The notes: generated by a model from the sequence alone, not told the origin. A DNA stretch of 64,000 bases from an uncultured Pseudomonadota bacterium (GCA_903919315.1 CAIXHP010000030.1:1-64000), one strand, 5' to 3'; positions 16,479-25,560 are shown, counted from the first letter of the stretch. A program made the numbers and translations.

Positions 16479-16961
16479 TTAAATGCGCTCGACGAGTTTG
16501 GCCTTATCGCCCAGCAGCGTGAGCGCCGCATCAAGGGCGCTGCGGTCATGGCCGCCGATATGCCATTCAGTGACGTCTTCTATCTTCGGAAAATCCGGCG
16601 AATAGGCGCGGCTGTTTTTGTAATTGTAAATCGTGACCACCGGCTTGCGCGGACGCTGGATCACCCATGAGGCTTCCGTTTTGCAGCCATCGCCCGGCAA
16701 TGGCGCGCCCAAGAGCGCGACAACGTCGTGGTAGCTGGCTTCGATGGAGCCTCTGTAGCAAGTGCCGTCGGCGGGATTCTTTTTCGCAGCCTTCAAGGTT
16801 TTGGTGTCATTGCGTCCGGCGAGATAGGCTGCTTGCAAGGCGGCTTTAATGCCCCACACGCTGCATTCATGGAAATCAAGCTCGTCGCTGTTGCGGATCG
16901 CCAGCGTCTCTACGTTGAGGTTGTCTTTCGCGATCTGGGTGAAAAGTTCGTCTCTGGTCAT
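16479..16961 (-). CDS. DUF6900-like phage protein
   Basis: This 160-residue protein has an N-terminal ~45 residues (LFTQIAKDNLNVETL, NSDELDFHE, SVWGIKAALQAAY) that match my memory of DUF6900, a small domain in phage and plasmid proteins. The remainder, with DGTCYRGSIEASYHDVV and a Trp-His-Gly segment, is unassigned. Likely an early accessory protein; no catalytic motif is evident. Confidence 0.65.
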   Translation of the reverse strand: MTRDELFTQIAKDNLNVETLAIRNSDELDFHECSVWGIKAALQAAYLAGRNDTKTLKAAKKNPADGTCYRGSIEASYHDVVALLGAPLPGDGCKTEASWVIQRPRKPVVTIYNYKNSRAYSPDFPKIEDVTEWHIGGHDRSALDAALTLLGDKAKLVERI

Positions 16962-16971
16962 GATGGCCTCC

Positions 16972-17190
16972 TTAAGCGTGGCTGCGATGCAGGGCTATAG
17001 CGGCATTGAAAAGCGCCTGCGCTTCGGGCAGCAGTTGCTCGAATTCCAAGATCGTGCCGATGGCTTGGTTTTGGTTGCCGTCTTCCATGGCTGTTGTGGC
17101 TTCTTCGGCTAGCGCGGCGGCATCGCTCAAGCGTTGCGCCAAGGCGGCGATGTTGGCGGCGATAGCGTTTTTGTAAATGGCGTTTGTCAT
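16972..17190 (-). CDS. Small Ala-rich helical protein
   Basis: 72 residues from the ATG at 17190 (GGAGATCGCAT before the start). It is almost entirely helical and Ala-rich (NIAALAQRLSDAAALAEEATTAM). Its promoter region carries the 14-bp motif shared with the DUF3489 gene. Function unknown. Confidence 0.65.
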   Translation of the reverse strand: MTNAIYKNAIAANIAALAQRLSDAAALAEEATTAMEDGNQNQAIGTILEFEQLLPEAQALFNAAIALHRSHA

Positions 17191-17248
17191 ATGCGATCTC
17201 CTAAAAGCGTTTCTGATTACATGGTGATTTTCGCTCTTCGTCGCAAGA

Positions 17249-17262
17249 TTAGCCACTCAATA
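17249..17262 (-). promoter_or_regulatory. Shared 14-bp promoter motif, copy 1
   Basis: TTAGCCACTCAATA (read as TATTGAGTGGCTAA on the minus strand) lies 59 bp upstream of the gene starting at 17190. An identical copy is at 17775-17788, 44 bp upstream of the gene starting at 17731. CTCTTCG also precedes both copies. It is a candidate promoter or activator site for this small gene group. Confidence 0.5.
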
Positions 17263-17283
17263 GAGGAACATTTGATTGCGAAG

Positions 17284-17319
17284 AAAAACGCCGGTTGATC
17301 ATCTTATAATCAACCGGCG
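17284..17319 (-). terminator. Rho-independent terminator of the DUF3489 gene
   Basis: CGCCGGTTGAT (17289-17299) pairs perfectly with ATCAACCGGCG (17309-17319). On the minus strand the hairpin is followed by TTTTT (17284-17288). It lies just downstream of the gene ending at 17330. Confidence 0.8.
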
Positions 17320-17329
17320 CTGGATTATT

Positions 17330-17731
17330 TCATTGCTCGGCTTCGGCGATCTTATAGATGCGATGGCCGTCTTTTGGTTTGTCCGACACGATTTTGTAGC
17401 CATGTTTTTTAACCAAGGCATGCGACAGCGCCGCGCGCACGGTATGTTTTTGCCAGCTTGTCTCCTTGACCATATCGTCAATGGTCGCGCCTTCGGGGCG
17501 CGTCAGCAACTTTATGATCAAGGATAGTTTGGTTTCTTTGCGCGGCGGCTCCGGTGCTGGCGACATGGCGGCGACTGCCGCCAGCCCAGCCTTCATCGGC
17601 GCGGACAGTGTTTCCTCGGCGATTGGCTTGCCGTTGCCTTGCGCTTTGGTTTTGACCGCCGTCTTAACGGCGTTTTTGGGTTTAACGATTTTGCCCGTTT
17701 TACCCTTGGAAGTCTTAGTTTTGTTAGACAT
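17330..17731 (-). CDS. DUF3489 winged-helix protein
   Basis: 133 residues from the ATG at 17731 (GAAAGGAGAAC before it). A Lys-rich N-terminal half precedes a DUF3489 domain: SLIIKLLTRPEGATIDDM, SWQKHTVRAALSHAL, RIYKI. These are small winged-helix proteins common in alphaproteobacterial phages and islands, probably DNA-binding. A strong terminator follows and the shared 14-bp motif precedes it. Confidence 0.85.
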   Translation of the reverse strand: MSNKTKTSKGKTGKIVKPKNAVKTAVKTKAQGNGKPIAEETLSAPMKAGLAAVAAMSPAPEPPRKETKLSLIIKLLTRPEGATIDDMVKETSWQKHTVRAALSHALVKKHGYKIVSDKPKDGHRIYKIAEAEQ

Positions 17732-17774
17732 TTGCGTTCTCCTTTCGCGCACATGAACGCTCTCTTCGCGCCGC

Positions 17775-17788
17775 TTAGCCACTCAATA
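17775..17788 (-). promoter_or_regulatory. Shared 14-bp promoter motif, copy 2
   Basis: Identical to 17249-17262 and 44 bp upstream of the DUF3489 start; the gap 17732-17847 also separates this minus-strand gene from the late packaging operon on the plus strand. Confidence 0.5.
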
Positions 17789-17847
17789 AGGCATCATCTT
17801 ATGGCGTATTTCGCGCCGATTGGATCATGGAATGATCGTGATTAGAC

Positions 17848-18363
17848 ATGGGTATGAACGTCACCGCCTACGCCCGGCATCGCGGCGTGAGCCATGTCGC
17901 GGTTTTGAAAGCGCTCAATGCCGGACGCATTGCGCGTGAAGCCGATGGCACCATCGATCCCGACAAAGCCGATGCCGCGTGGAGCAGCAACACAAATCAG
18001 GCGCAGCGCCGCACCAACGTCCGGCAACGTGCCGAACCTGCCGCCGAGACACCCGCCATCAATAGCGGGCCGAGTTTCGCGCAAAGCCGCGCCATTAAGG
18101 AAGCCTACAATGCGCGCCTCGCCAAACTTGCTTATGAAGAAAAGTCGGGCCGTCTTGTTTCCATTGACGCCGTCAAGATCGCGTGGTTCGGCACGTTGCG
18201 GGTCTTGCGCGACCGCACGTTGAATCTGCCGGATCGCATGGCTCCGCTTTTGGCATCCGAAACCGATCCGAAAAATGTCCGCGAATTGTTGGACGACGAG
18301 TTGCGGCAAATTCTTGACGATGCAGCGGACAACATCGCCAACCTCAACGCCCCTTCAGAATAA
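17848..18363 (+). CDS. terS: Terminase small subunit
   Basis: This 171-residue protein has an N-terminal helix-turn-helix (AYARHRGVSHVAVLKALNAG) like lambda Nu1. The C-terminal half is helical and would mediate oligomerisation and contact with TerL. It recognises the packaging site and starts DNA cutting. First gene of the late operon; the large subunit follows 14 bp later. Confidence 0.85.
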   Translation: MGMNVTAYARHRGVSHVAVLKALNAGRIAREADGTIDPDKADAAWSSNTNQAQRRTNVRQRAEPAAETPAINSGPSFAQSRAIKEAYNARLAKLAYEEKSGRLVSIDAVKIAWFGTLRVLRDRTLNLPDRMAPLLASETDPKNVRELLDDELRQILDDAADNIANLNAPSE

Positions 18364-18377
18364 AGAGATGGCCTGAC

Positions 18378-20753
18378 ATGGACGCGCTGCAAGAGTGCCT
18401 CAATCATGCCGCTCTGGCGCTCCGGCCCGATCCGCGCCTGACGGTCTCCGAATGGGCGGATGCCAACCGCTTCCTGTCACAAACGGCATCCGGTGAACCG
18501 GGGCCATGGCGCACAGAGCGGACGCCATACCTGAAAGAGATCATGGACTGCCTATCGCCGGGCAGTCCCGTTGAGAAAGTCATCTTCATGAAAGGCGCGC
18601 AGATCGGCGGCCCTTTGGCGCTCGACACACCGATCCCCACCGCCAGCGGCTGGAAGACGATGGGCGGTCTGCAAGCAGGAGATGTGTTGTTTGATGAGGC
18701 GGGGCGGCCATGCCGGATTACGGGATGTTCGGAAGTGTTGATCGGTCGTCAATGTTTCGAGGTCGTGTTCGACGATGGCGAACGCATTGTCTGCGACGGC
18801 ATACATCGCTGGCCGGTGTGTGACTTCACCAGCGATGTTCCAGTCGCAAAGACGCTTCGCACCGAGGAGATGGTTGGCCATGTCGAGAGCGTGGAAAACA
18901 AAAGATGCCGTTATGGCATTGCTCGTTGTCAGCACCTTGCTCTGCCGAACCATCGCCCACGCTCTAAATCACAACACCATAGGATCGTGGCAATCAACGC
19001 GGCACCAAGCGTTCCGGTGCGCTGCATCGAAGTGGATTCGCCGAACCATCTTTATCTCTGCGGCGAGGGATGGATACCGACCCACAATACCGAAGCGGGC
19101 AATAACTGGATCGGCTATGTCATCCATCATGCACCGGGGCCGATGCTCGCGGTGCAGCCGACTGTTGAGATGGCCAAGCGCTGGTCGAAGCAGCGCATCG
19201 CCAGTTTGATCGAAAGCACGCCAGTGCTGCGGGATCGCGTTAAGGAAGCGCGGGCGCGGGATAGCGGCAACACAGTGCAGAGCAAAGAATTTCCGGGTGG
19301 CATCCTCGTTATGACCGGTGCCAACAGCGCAGTCGGCCTGCGCTCCATGCCAGTGCGCTATCTGTTTCTTGATGAAGTCGATGCTTATGATTTTGATGTC
19401 GGCGGCGAAGGCGATCCGGTCTCGCTGGCCAGCCAACGCACCATCACCTTTGCCAACCGGAAAATCTTTCTGGTCTCGACGCCGACCATTCAAGGACTGA
19501 GCCGCATAGAGTCAGAATATGAACAGTCCGACAAACGCCGCTGGTGGATTCCATGTCCCGATTGCGGCGAATTTCAGCTGATCGATGAAAAGCGTTTGCA
19601 ATGGGAAAAGGGCAAGCCTGAAACGGCGGCTTATTATTGCGCCCATTGCGGCGTCGCCATTCCGAGTCATAAGAAACCGTGGATGAACAGCCATGGCGCA
19701 TGGCGCGCCGAAAGTCCCGGCGCTGGCAAGGCAGCAGGATTCCACCTGTCGGGCTTGAATAGCCCTTGGCTTACATGGGCGCAAATCGCCGAACGCAAGA
19801 TCGCCGCCAAAGACGACGCGGCGATGAAAGTTTATGTCAACACCATCGAGGCGCGAACATGGACGGAGTCCGGCGAAGCGCCGGAATGGCAGCGTCTTTA
19901 CGACCGACGCGAAGATTACCGGCTTTGCACTGTGCCTACGGGCGGCTTGTTTCTGACCGCTGGCGTCGATGTGCAGGACAACCGGCTTGAGGTCGAGATC
20001 GTGGCGTGGGGCCGCGACCGCGAAAGTTGGTCGATTGACTACCGGGTTTTTCAAGGCAGGCCTTCCGACCAAGAAGTATGGGATTGTCTCGATCAACTGC
20101 TCGATGAGCGGTTCACCCATGCCAGCGGCGTCAATCTCGGCATCGTGCGGCTCGCCATCGATACCGGCGGCCATTTTACGTCCAATGTTTATGACTGGGT
20201 CAGGGCCAAGCGCTCCAACCGCGTGCTGGCGATCAAAGGCGCATTCGACATTGGTGCCGCCATCGGCATCGCCAAGGATAAAGACGTCACGGTCAGCGGC
20301 AAACGCAAGAAGCGCGGCTTCATCGTCTGGCAGGTCGGCACTTCGTTCTGCAAATCCGAACTTTACGGTTATTTGCGCAAAGACCGACCCACGGATGAGC
20401 AGCTTGCAGCGGGCGAGAAATTTCCGGCAGGGTTTTGCCATTTCCCTAAATACGGTGAGGAATTTTTCAAGCAGCTCACCGCCGAACGGCTGGTGACCAT
20501 CAAAGACGCGCGGGGTTTTCCCCACCGCGAATGGCGGCAGATGCGCGAACGCAACGAAGCGCTCGACTGCCGTGTCTATGCGCGCGCGGCGGCTGCTGCC
20601 AAGGGCATCGACCGTTTCAACGAAGCGGCATGGCAGGAACTGGAACAAAGTCTGGGGCATGCCGCTCCAGCCAAACCAGCAGAAGCCGCCAATGTCCAAT
20701 CGCCTGCGCCCGCTTCCACAGGGCGGCGGGTCATAAGGAGCAGCTATCTATGA
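18378..20753 (+). CDS. terL: Terminase large subunit (GpA type) interrupted by an intein
   Basis: The 791-residue precursor contains a lambda-GpA-like packaging motor of about 632 residues plus a 159-residue in-frame insert at the ATPase P-loop: MKGAQIGG before the insert and TEAGNNWIGY after it. The Walker-B-like segment is YLFLDEVDAYD. The C-terminal part contains a zinc-like CPDCGEF / YYCAHCG pair and nuclease-domain acidic residues (AGVDVQDNRLE). It pumps DNA into proheads and cuts concatemers. Without splicing the P-loop would be split, so intein removal should be needed for activity. Confidence 0.93.
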   Translation: MDALQECLNHAALALRPDPRLTVSEWADANRFLSQTASGEPGPWRTERTPYLKEIMDCLSPGSPVEKVIFMKGAQIGGPLALDTPIPTASGWKTMGGLQAGDVLFDEAGRPCRITGCSEVLIGRQCFEVVFDDGERIVCDGIHRWPVCDFTSDVPVAKTLRTEEMVGHVESVENKRCRYGIARCQHLALPNHRPRSKSQHHRIVAINAAPSVPVRCIEVDSPNHLYLCGEGWIPTHNTEAGNNWIGYVIHHAPGPMLAVQPTVEMAKRWSKQRIASLIESTPVLRDRVKEARARDSGNTVQSKEFPGGILVMTGANSAVGLRSMPVRYLFLDEVDAYDFDVGGEGDPVSLASQRTITFANRKIFLVSTPTIQGLSRIESEYEQSDKRRWWIPCPDCGEFQLIDEKRLQWEKGKPETAAYYCAHCGVAIPSHKKPWMNSHGAWRAESPGAGKAAGFHLSGLNSPWLTWAQIAERKIAAKDDAAMKVYVNTIEARTWTESGEAPEWQRLYDRREDYRLCTVPTGGLFLTAGVDVQDNRLEVEIVAWGRDRESWSIDYRVFQGRPSDQEVWDCLDQLLDERFTHASGVNLGIVRLAIDTGGHFTSNVYDWVRAKRSNRVLAIKGAFDIGAAIGIAKDKDVTVSGKRKKRGFIVWQVGTSFCKSELYGYLRKDRPTDEQLAAGEKFPAGFCHFPKYGEEFFKQLTAERLVTIKDARGFPHREWRQMRERNEALDCRVYARAAAAAKGIDRFNEAAWQELEQSLGHAAPAKPAEAANVQSPAPASTGRRVIRSSYL
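18612..19088 (+). other. Class-3-type mini-intein in TerL
   Basis: This 159-residue insert begins with Pro (LALDTPIPT, GWKTMGGLQAGD follow) and ends GEGWIPTHN, followed by Thr. There is no Cys/Ser at position 1. The class-3 signature triplet is visible: Trp67 two residues after block-B His65, Cys138 at the block-F position (VRCIEV), and Thr157 before His158-Asn159. The first C-extein residue is Thr, also as in class 3. No homing endonuclease domain is present. Class 3 inteins initiate splicing from the block-F Cys (known for the mycobacteriophage Bethlehem DnaB intein). The sequence predicts an active splicing element. Confidence 0.88.
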
Positions 20754-20959
20754 CCTCCTACACCCCAGCCCAGCGCGATGCCTTGCGCCAAGCCATCGCC
20801 AGCGGTGTGCTGCGCCTCGCTTATGACGGCAAGACGGTCGAGTACCGCTCGATGGCGGAATTGAAAACGGCTTTGAACGAAGTCGAACAGGCGCTGGCGC
20901 GGGATAGCGGCGCTGTGCCGACCCGCCGAATCAAGATTTACGCCGACAAGGATCTCTGA
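20750..20959 (+). CDS. gpW-like head-tail joining protein
   Basis: 69 residues from the ATG overlapping the TerL stop. The pattern YTPAQRDALRQAIASGVLRL, YDGKTVEYRSMAELKTALNEVE is that of the gpW family, a small head-completion protein that sits between portal and tail. Position between TerL and portal agrees with lambda. Confidence 0.9.
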   Translation: MTSYTPAQRDALRQAIASGVLRLAYDGKTVEYRSMAELKTALNEVEQALARDSGAVPTRRIKIYADKDL

Positions 20960-20961
20960 AC

Positions 20962-22512
20962 ATGAATCTTTTCTCCCGGCTGACGGCGGCGCTGATCTCC
21001 GTCGCCGGTGGACGCTTGTCCGCTGCTGCGCCTTCGGGCGGGCTTGAGGGCGCGATGATGCACCGGCGTCTGATCGCGTGGCGGGCGACGCAGGAAAATA
21101 TCAATGGTCTGTTGGCATCGGGTGGCGATGTCTTGCGGGCGCGGGCGCGGCAGATCGTAAGATCGAACCCTTACGCCTCGAACGCCGCCGATAGTTTTGT
21201 CGCCAATGCGGTCGGCACCGGCATCAAGCCGTCGAGCCTCGTCGCCGATCAAGCGCTCAAAGACATTATTCAACAAAAATGGCTGGCTTGGACGGACGAA
21301 GCCGATGCCGATGGGCTGACCGATTTCTACGGTCTGCAAGCGATGGCGGCTCGCGCCATGTTCGAAGCGGGGGAATGTTTTATCCGCTTCCGGCCCCGCC
21401 GTCCGAGCGACGGGCTGACCGTGCCGTTGCAATTGCAGCTGCTCGAAGCCGAAATGCTGCCCTTGAACAAGACCGAGACCACCTCTTACGGCAATACCAT
21501 CCGCTGCGGCATCGAGTTTGACGGCATCGGACGGCGTGTCGCCTATCACTTCTTCCGCAAACATCCCGGCGACAGCACCGAGCAAGGCAACACCGGCGAG
21601 ATCGTCCGCGTTCCGGCCTCCGAGATCCTGCATCTCTACAGACCCATGCGACCCGGCCAGATCCGGGGCATGCCGTGGATCGCGCCTGCGCTGGTGAAGC
21701 TCTTTTTACTCGATCAATATGACGACGCCGAGCTTGACCGCAAAAAGGTCGCGGCCTTGTTCGCTGGTTTCATCACCAAGGCCGCGCCCGAAGATAACGT
21801 GGTGGGCGAAAGCGCTGCCGACAGTTCGGGCGCTGCCATCGCCGGATTGTCACCCGGCACCATGCAGGTGCTGTTTCCGGGGGAAGATATCAAGTTCTCG
21901 TCGCCAGCGGACGTCGGCGGCTCTTATGAGATGTTCCAATACCGCACCCTGCTCTCTATCGCGGCGGCGCTTGGTGTGCCTTACACCAATGTCACCGGCG
22001 ATCTTAAGGCCGCCAATTATTCCAGCATCCGCGCTGGCACCGTCGAGTTCCGCCGCCGTCTCCAACAGTTCCAGTTCGCCACGCTGGTGTTCCAGATGTG
22101 CCGCCCGATCTGGCTGCGCTGGGAACAAACGGCGGCGCTCTCCGGCGCTTTGAGCCTGCCGGGTTTTGCCACTGATCCGAGCCGCTACACGCCTGTGAAG
22201 TGGATTACGCCCAAATGGGAATGGGTCGATCCCCTCAAAGACCGACAAGCCGAGAAAATCGCCCAAGAGATGGGCTGGAAAGCGCCCAGTGACATCATCG
22301 AAGAAGAAGGCAACGATGTCGATGAAACCTATCGCCGCATCGCTGCTGACCAGAAACGTATCCAGACGCTTGGCATCACCCTCGGGCCGACTGCGGCTCC
22401 GGCGCAGCCTGCGCCCAAAGAGGCCGCCAACGCCAATCAGCCGGATGACCAGCGGGTCGCCGCCGCTGAAACCGACCCCGACGCCATAACTACCGAGAAC
22501 CCAGCGCCATGA
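20962..22512 (+). CDS. Portal protein (lambda gpB family)
   Basis: This 516-residue protein has portal hallmarks: RARARQIVRSNPYASNAADSF near the N-terminus, the ASEILHLYRPMRPGQIRGMP segment, and IAAALGVPYTNVTGDLKAANYSSI, which is very typical of lambda-type portals. It forms the dodecameric ring at the capsid vertex through which DNA passes. The C-terminal 60 residues are Ala/Pro-rich and variable. It overlaps the protease gene by ATGA. Confidence 0.95.
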   Translation: MNLFSRLTAALISVAGGRLSAAAPSGGLEGAMMHRRLIAWRATQENINGLLASGGDVLRARARQIVRSNPYASNAADSFVANAVGTGIKPSSLVADQALKDIIQQKWLAWTDEADADGLTDFYGLQAMAARAMFEAGECFIRFRPRRPSDGLTVPLQLQLLEAEMLPLNKTETTSYGNTIRCGIEFDGIGRRVAYHFFRKHPGDSTEQGNTGEIVRVPASEILHLYRPMRPGQIRGMPWIAPALVKLFLLDQYDDAELDRKKVAALFAGFITKAAPEDNVVGESAADSSGAAIAGLSPGTMQVLFPGEDIKFSSPADVGGSYEMFQYRTLLSIAAALGVPYTNVTGDLKAANYSSIRAGTVEFRRRLQQFQFATLVFQMCRPIWLRWEQTAALSGALSLPGFATDPSRYTPVKWITPKWEWVDPLKDRQAEKIAQEMGWKAPSDIIEEEGNDVDETYRRIAADQKRIQTLGITLGPTAAPAQPAPKEAANANQPDDQRVAAAETDPDAITTENPAP

Positions 22513-23789
22513 TGCTTCTCCCTCACATCGCCGGTCGGGTGTTCGACACGCCGCTTTTGATCGCGCGCGCCAAGCTGGATGTCATCCTCGGCGTGATCAT
22601 CCCCCGCTTCTGCGGCCATGACCTGCCGCCAAACTTTCTCTCTGTTGCGACCGGCGGCTATGAGGTTACCCCCGATGGCGTTGCCCTCCTTCCGGTTTAC
22701 GGCACACTGGTGCGGCGCACGGTTGGCCTTGCGGCGCAAAGCGGCTTGACCAGCTACGCCACGCTGGCCCAGCAACTCGCGGCGGCGCTCGCGGATCAAA
22801 GCGTCAAGGCGATTTTGCTGGATATCGACAGTCCCGGTGGCGAAGCGGGCGGCGTCTTTGATCTCGCCGATCAAATCTTTGCGGCGCGGAAAGTGAAACC
22901 AATTTGGGCGGTCGCCGACGAAGAAGCCTATTCGGCGGCTTATGCGCTGGCGGCCTCGGCCAGCAAAATTTACATCCCCCGCACCGGCGGCGTCGGCTCC
23001 ATCGGCGTGATTGCGGTGCATTGCGACCAGAGCCAAGCCGATACCGACGAGGGGCTGAAGTACACCGCCATTTATGCGGGCGATCATAAAAATGATTTGT
23101 CACCCCATGAGCCGCTGTCCGATCCCGCCCGCGCCAACCTGCAAACAGAAGTGTCCCGCGTTTACGACCTGTTCGTGGCAGCGGTCGCCCGCGCCCGCAA
23201 GCTTGATCCCGACGCCGTCAAAGCAACCGAAGCAAAATTGTTCTTCGGCCCGGACGCCGTCGCCGCAAGCCTCGCTGATAAATCCGGCACCTTTCAGGAT
23301 GCCCTCACCGATCTGACCGCCAGCGTCAAGCCGACGCCACGGCGGTTGGGTATCGCCCCCCTCCGCAACCTCTCCCGAAAGGACACGGCCATGACCACCG
23401 AAAGCGACCCCCATGCGAATACGGAAACGGAAACCGCCGCCCCACTTGCGACCGCCAGACCGGCGACGCCAAGCCTTGACCTCGAAAACGTCCGCGCCCA
23501 AGCCCGTGCCGACGCCCGCGCCGAAGCCTTGGCCTATGTCGCGGAAGTGAACGAGTTGTGCCAATTGGCAGGCAGACCGGAGAAGGCCACCGCCTTCATC
23601 GCCAAAGGCACACCAACGGCAGAAATCCGCCATGCGCTGTTGAATGCCAAGGCGGCGGCCAGCGACGCGCTCACCATCCTCTCCCAGCATGACGGTCTGA
23701 CAAGCGGCGCTGCCGCCCCCCAGATCGACACGGCGGCGATCTATGCCGCACGCAACGCCCAGTCGGGCAAACCCCAGAAGGAGAAATAA
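22509..23789 (+). CDS. S49 head maturation protease with C-terminal scaffold
   Basis: This 426-residue protein has an N-terminal SppA/ClpP-fold protease (1-290) with predicted nucleophile Ser142 (AYSAAY) and base Lys194 (GDHKND). The C-terminal ~130 residues are charged and helical, like a scaffold. An internal ATG at 23391, preceded by GAAAGGA, could give the scaffold separately, as lambda C and Nu3 do. It cleaves itself and the portal/scaffold during prohead maturation. Confidence 0.93.
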   Translation: MMLLPHIAGRVFDTPLLIARAKLDVILGVIIPRFCGHDLPPNFLSVATGGYEVTPDGVALLPVYGTLVRRTVGLAAQSGLTSYATLAQQLAAALADQSVKAILLDIDSPGGEAGGVFDLADQIFAARKVKPIWAVADEEAYSAAYALAASASKIYIPRTGGVGSIGVIAVHCDQSQADTDEGLKYTAIYAGDHKNDLSPHEPLSDPARANLQTEVSRVYDLFVAAVARARKLDPDAVKATEAKLFFGPDAVAASLADKSGTFQDALTDLTASVKPTPRRLGIAPLRNLSRKDTAMTTESDPHANTETETAAPLATARPATPSLDLENVRAQARADARAEALAYVAEVNELCQLAGRPEKATAFIAKGTPTAEIRHALLNAKAAASDALTILSQHDGLTSGAAAPQIDTAAIYAARNAQSGKPQKEK

Positions 23790-23791
23790 GC

Positions 23792-24442
23792 ATGACGCCA
23801 CTTACAGAAGGCCAGCATAAGGCCGAATTCATCGTCACCGAAGCCGAGGGCACCTTGTCCCGCGACACCATCACGGTGCTTGCTGGCCAGAACCTCAAGG
23901 CGGGGCATGTACTTGGCAAAGTTACGGTCGGCACCGCCAGCGCCGCCGCTGTTTCCGGCAACACGGGCAACGGCACGATCACGGACGTTTCGGCGGGCGC
24001 AACGGCCAAGCCGGGCATCTATACCGTGACCTGCGTGGAACCGGCAGCGAATGCCGGGACTTTCCTTGTGGAAGACCCGGACGGCGTGACCGTCGGCACC
24101 GCGTTTGTCGGTGCCGCGTTTGCGGGGCCGGTCAACTTCAAGCTGAATGACGGCAGCGTCGATTTCGTCTCCGGCGACCGCTTTCTGGTCACGGTGGCGG
24201 CGGGTTCCGGCAAATACAAGGAATACAACCCGGCCAATACGGACGGGTCAGAAACTGCCGTCGCCTTGCTGCTGGATAATACGGACGCCACCGCAGCCGA
24301 CACAACGGCGGTGGGCATTGTCCGTCAAGCCGAAGTGAATGCTGCTGAACTTGTCTGGTTTACGGGTGCGACAACCAACCAGCAAGCCGTCGCTCTCGCC
24401 CAGCTGAAGATCCTCAGCATCGTCGCTCGTCCCGCCGTCTAA
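23792..24442 (+). CDS. Head decoration protein (lambda gpD-like)
   Basis: This 216-residue protein has the HDPD-type beginning (EFIVTEAEGTLSRDTITVLAGQNLKAGHVLG) and ending (VALLLDNTDATAADTTAVGIVRQAEVNA). An extra beta-rich domain of about 80 residues between them makes it longer than lambda gpD (110). It stabilises the expanded capsid; the insert may be displayed on the surface. Confidence 0.88.
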   Translation: MTPLTEGQHKAEFIVTEAEGTLSRDTITVLAGQNLKAGHVLGKVTVGTASAAAVSGNTGNGTITDVSAGATAKPGIYTVTCVEPAANAGTFLVEDPDGVTVGTAFVGAAFAGPVNFKLNDGSVDFVSGDRFLVTVAAGSGKYKEYNPANTDGSETAVALLLDNTDATAADTTAVGIVRQAEVNAAELVWFTGATTNQQAVALAQLKILSIVARPAV

Positions 24443-24542
24443 CCAAGTCTCTCAATCTCCACCTGAAGCCAATTGCCGTCCAGCCGCCTGACACGCTGCT
24501 GGGCGGTGATTTGCCATGCCCGCAAACCGAAGGAGTTCCCTC

Positions 24543-25559
24543 ATGACTACACTCGATATTTTCCGCAACAATGCGTTCTCGGTCACGTCGCTGACCGACG
24601 CCATCAACAAGGTTCCCTTCATTCCGGGCAAAACCGGGCAATTGGGCATCTTCACCGAATCCGGCGTGGCGACGACTTCCATCATGATCGAGGAACGCGA
24701 AGGGACGCTGGCGCTTATTCCCACCAGTCCTCGCGGCAGCCCGGCGACCCAGAACAAGCACGGCAAGCGCACGGCGCGGGCGATGGTCATCCCGCATACC
24801 GCGCTTGAAGACACGATCATGGCCGACGAAGTGCAGGATGTACGGGAGTTCGGCAGCGAAGCCGCGCTTCAGGGCGTCCAGCGCGTCGTCAATGACCGGC
24901 TTGGCGAAATGGCGGGCAAGCATGACGCCACGTTGGAGCATTTGCGCATAGGGGCCATCAAGGGCCAAGTGCTGGACTCCGATGGCGCGACGGTTCTTTA
25001 CGACCTGTTCTCGGAGTTCGGCGTGACGCAATATGACGAAATCAACTTCGATCTTGCCAATGCAGCGGCGGCTAAGGGCGCGATCAAAAAGAAATGCCAT
25101 GAAATCAAGCGCCAAATTGAAGACGCGCTGGGTGCGGCTCCCTACACCGAAATCCACGCCTTCTGCTCGTCCGGTTTCTTCGATGGGTTGGTGACGCACC
25201 CGGACGTAACCAAAGCCTATGACCGCTTTCAGGAAAGCATTTTCCTGCGGCAGGGACAGGCGCGCGGCCAATTCGATTATGCGGGCATTGTCTTTGAGGA
25301 ATATCGCGGCAGCGTCAACGGAGAAGACTTCATTGCCGACGGCGCGGTGCATTTCTTCCCGGTCGGAACGCCGGGGCTGTTCAAGCAGTACAATGGGCCT
25401 GCCGATTTTGTGGAAACCGTCAACACCATCGGCTTGCCGCGCTATGCCAAGCAGGCCATCGATGACGAGTTCGGGCGCTGGGTGAAGCTGCACACGCAGG
25501 CCAACCCGTTGCCGCTCTGCACTCGTCCCAAAGTGCTGATCAAAGGCAAGGCTGGCTAA
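24543..25559 (+). CDS. Major capsid protein (lambda gpE family)
   Basis: 338 residues from the ATG at 24543 with GAAGGAG upstream; an earlier ATG at 24516 is less likely. Gp E-family features: DIFRNNAFSVTSLTDAINK at the start, REGTLALIPTSPRG, DEVQDVREFG, and FFPVGTPGLFKQYNGPADFVETVN near the end. It forms the HK97-fold icosahedral shell. A 100-bp untranslated gap precedes it, possibly holding its own promoter. Confidence 0.95.
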   Translation: MTTLDIFRNNAFSVTSLTDAINKVPFIPGKTGQLGIFTESGVATTSIMIEEREGTLALIPTSPRGSPATQNKHGKRTARAMVIPHTALEDTIMADEVQDVREFGSEAALQGVQRVVNDRLGEMAGKHDATLEHLRIGAIKGQVLDSDGATVLYDLFSEFGVTQYDEINFDLANAAAAKGAIKKKCHEIKRQIEDALGAAPYTEIHAFCSSGFFDGLVTHPDVTKAYDRFQESIFLRQGQARGQFDYAGIVFEEYRGSVNGEDFIADGAVHFFPVGTPGLFKQYNGPADFVETVNTIGLPRYAKQAIDDEFGRWVKLHTQANPLPLCTRPKVLIKGKAG

Positions 25560-25560
25560 G

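Noticed and set aside
19512-20699. 395-codon minus-strand frame in the terminase gene
   Set aside because: Shadow frame opposite conserved TerL sequence; no ribosome site or family resemblance.
18378-20753. TerL insert as an assembly chimera or frameshift
   Set aside because: The insert is in frame, has all intein blocks and clean flanking P-loop residues, so an intein explains it better.
22437-23087. 216-codon minus-strand frame opposite the protease gene
   Set aside because: Shadow of the S49 protease coding sequence.
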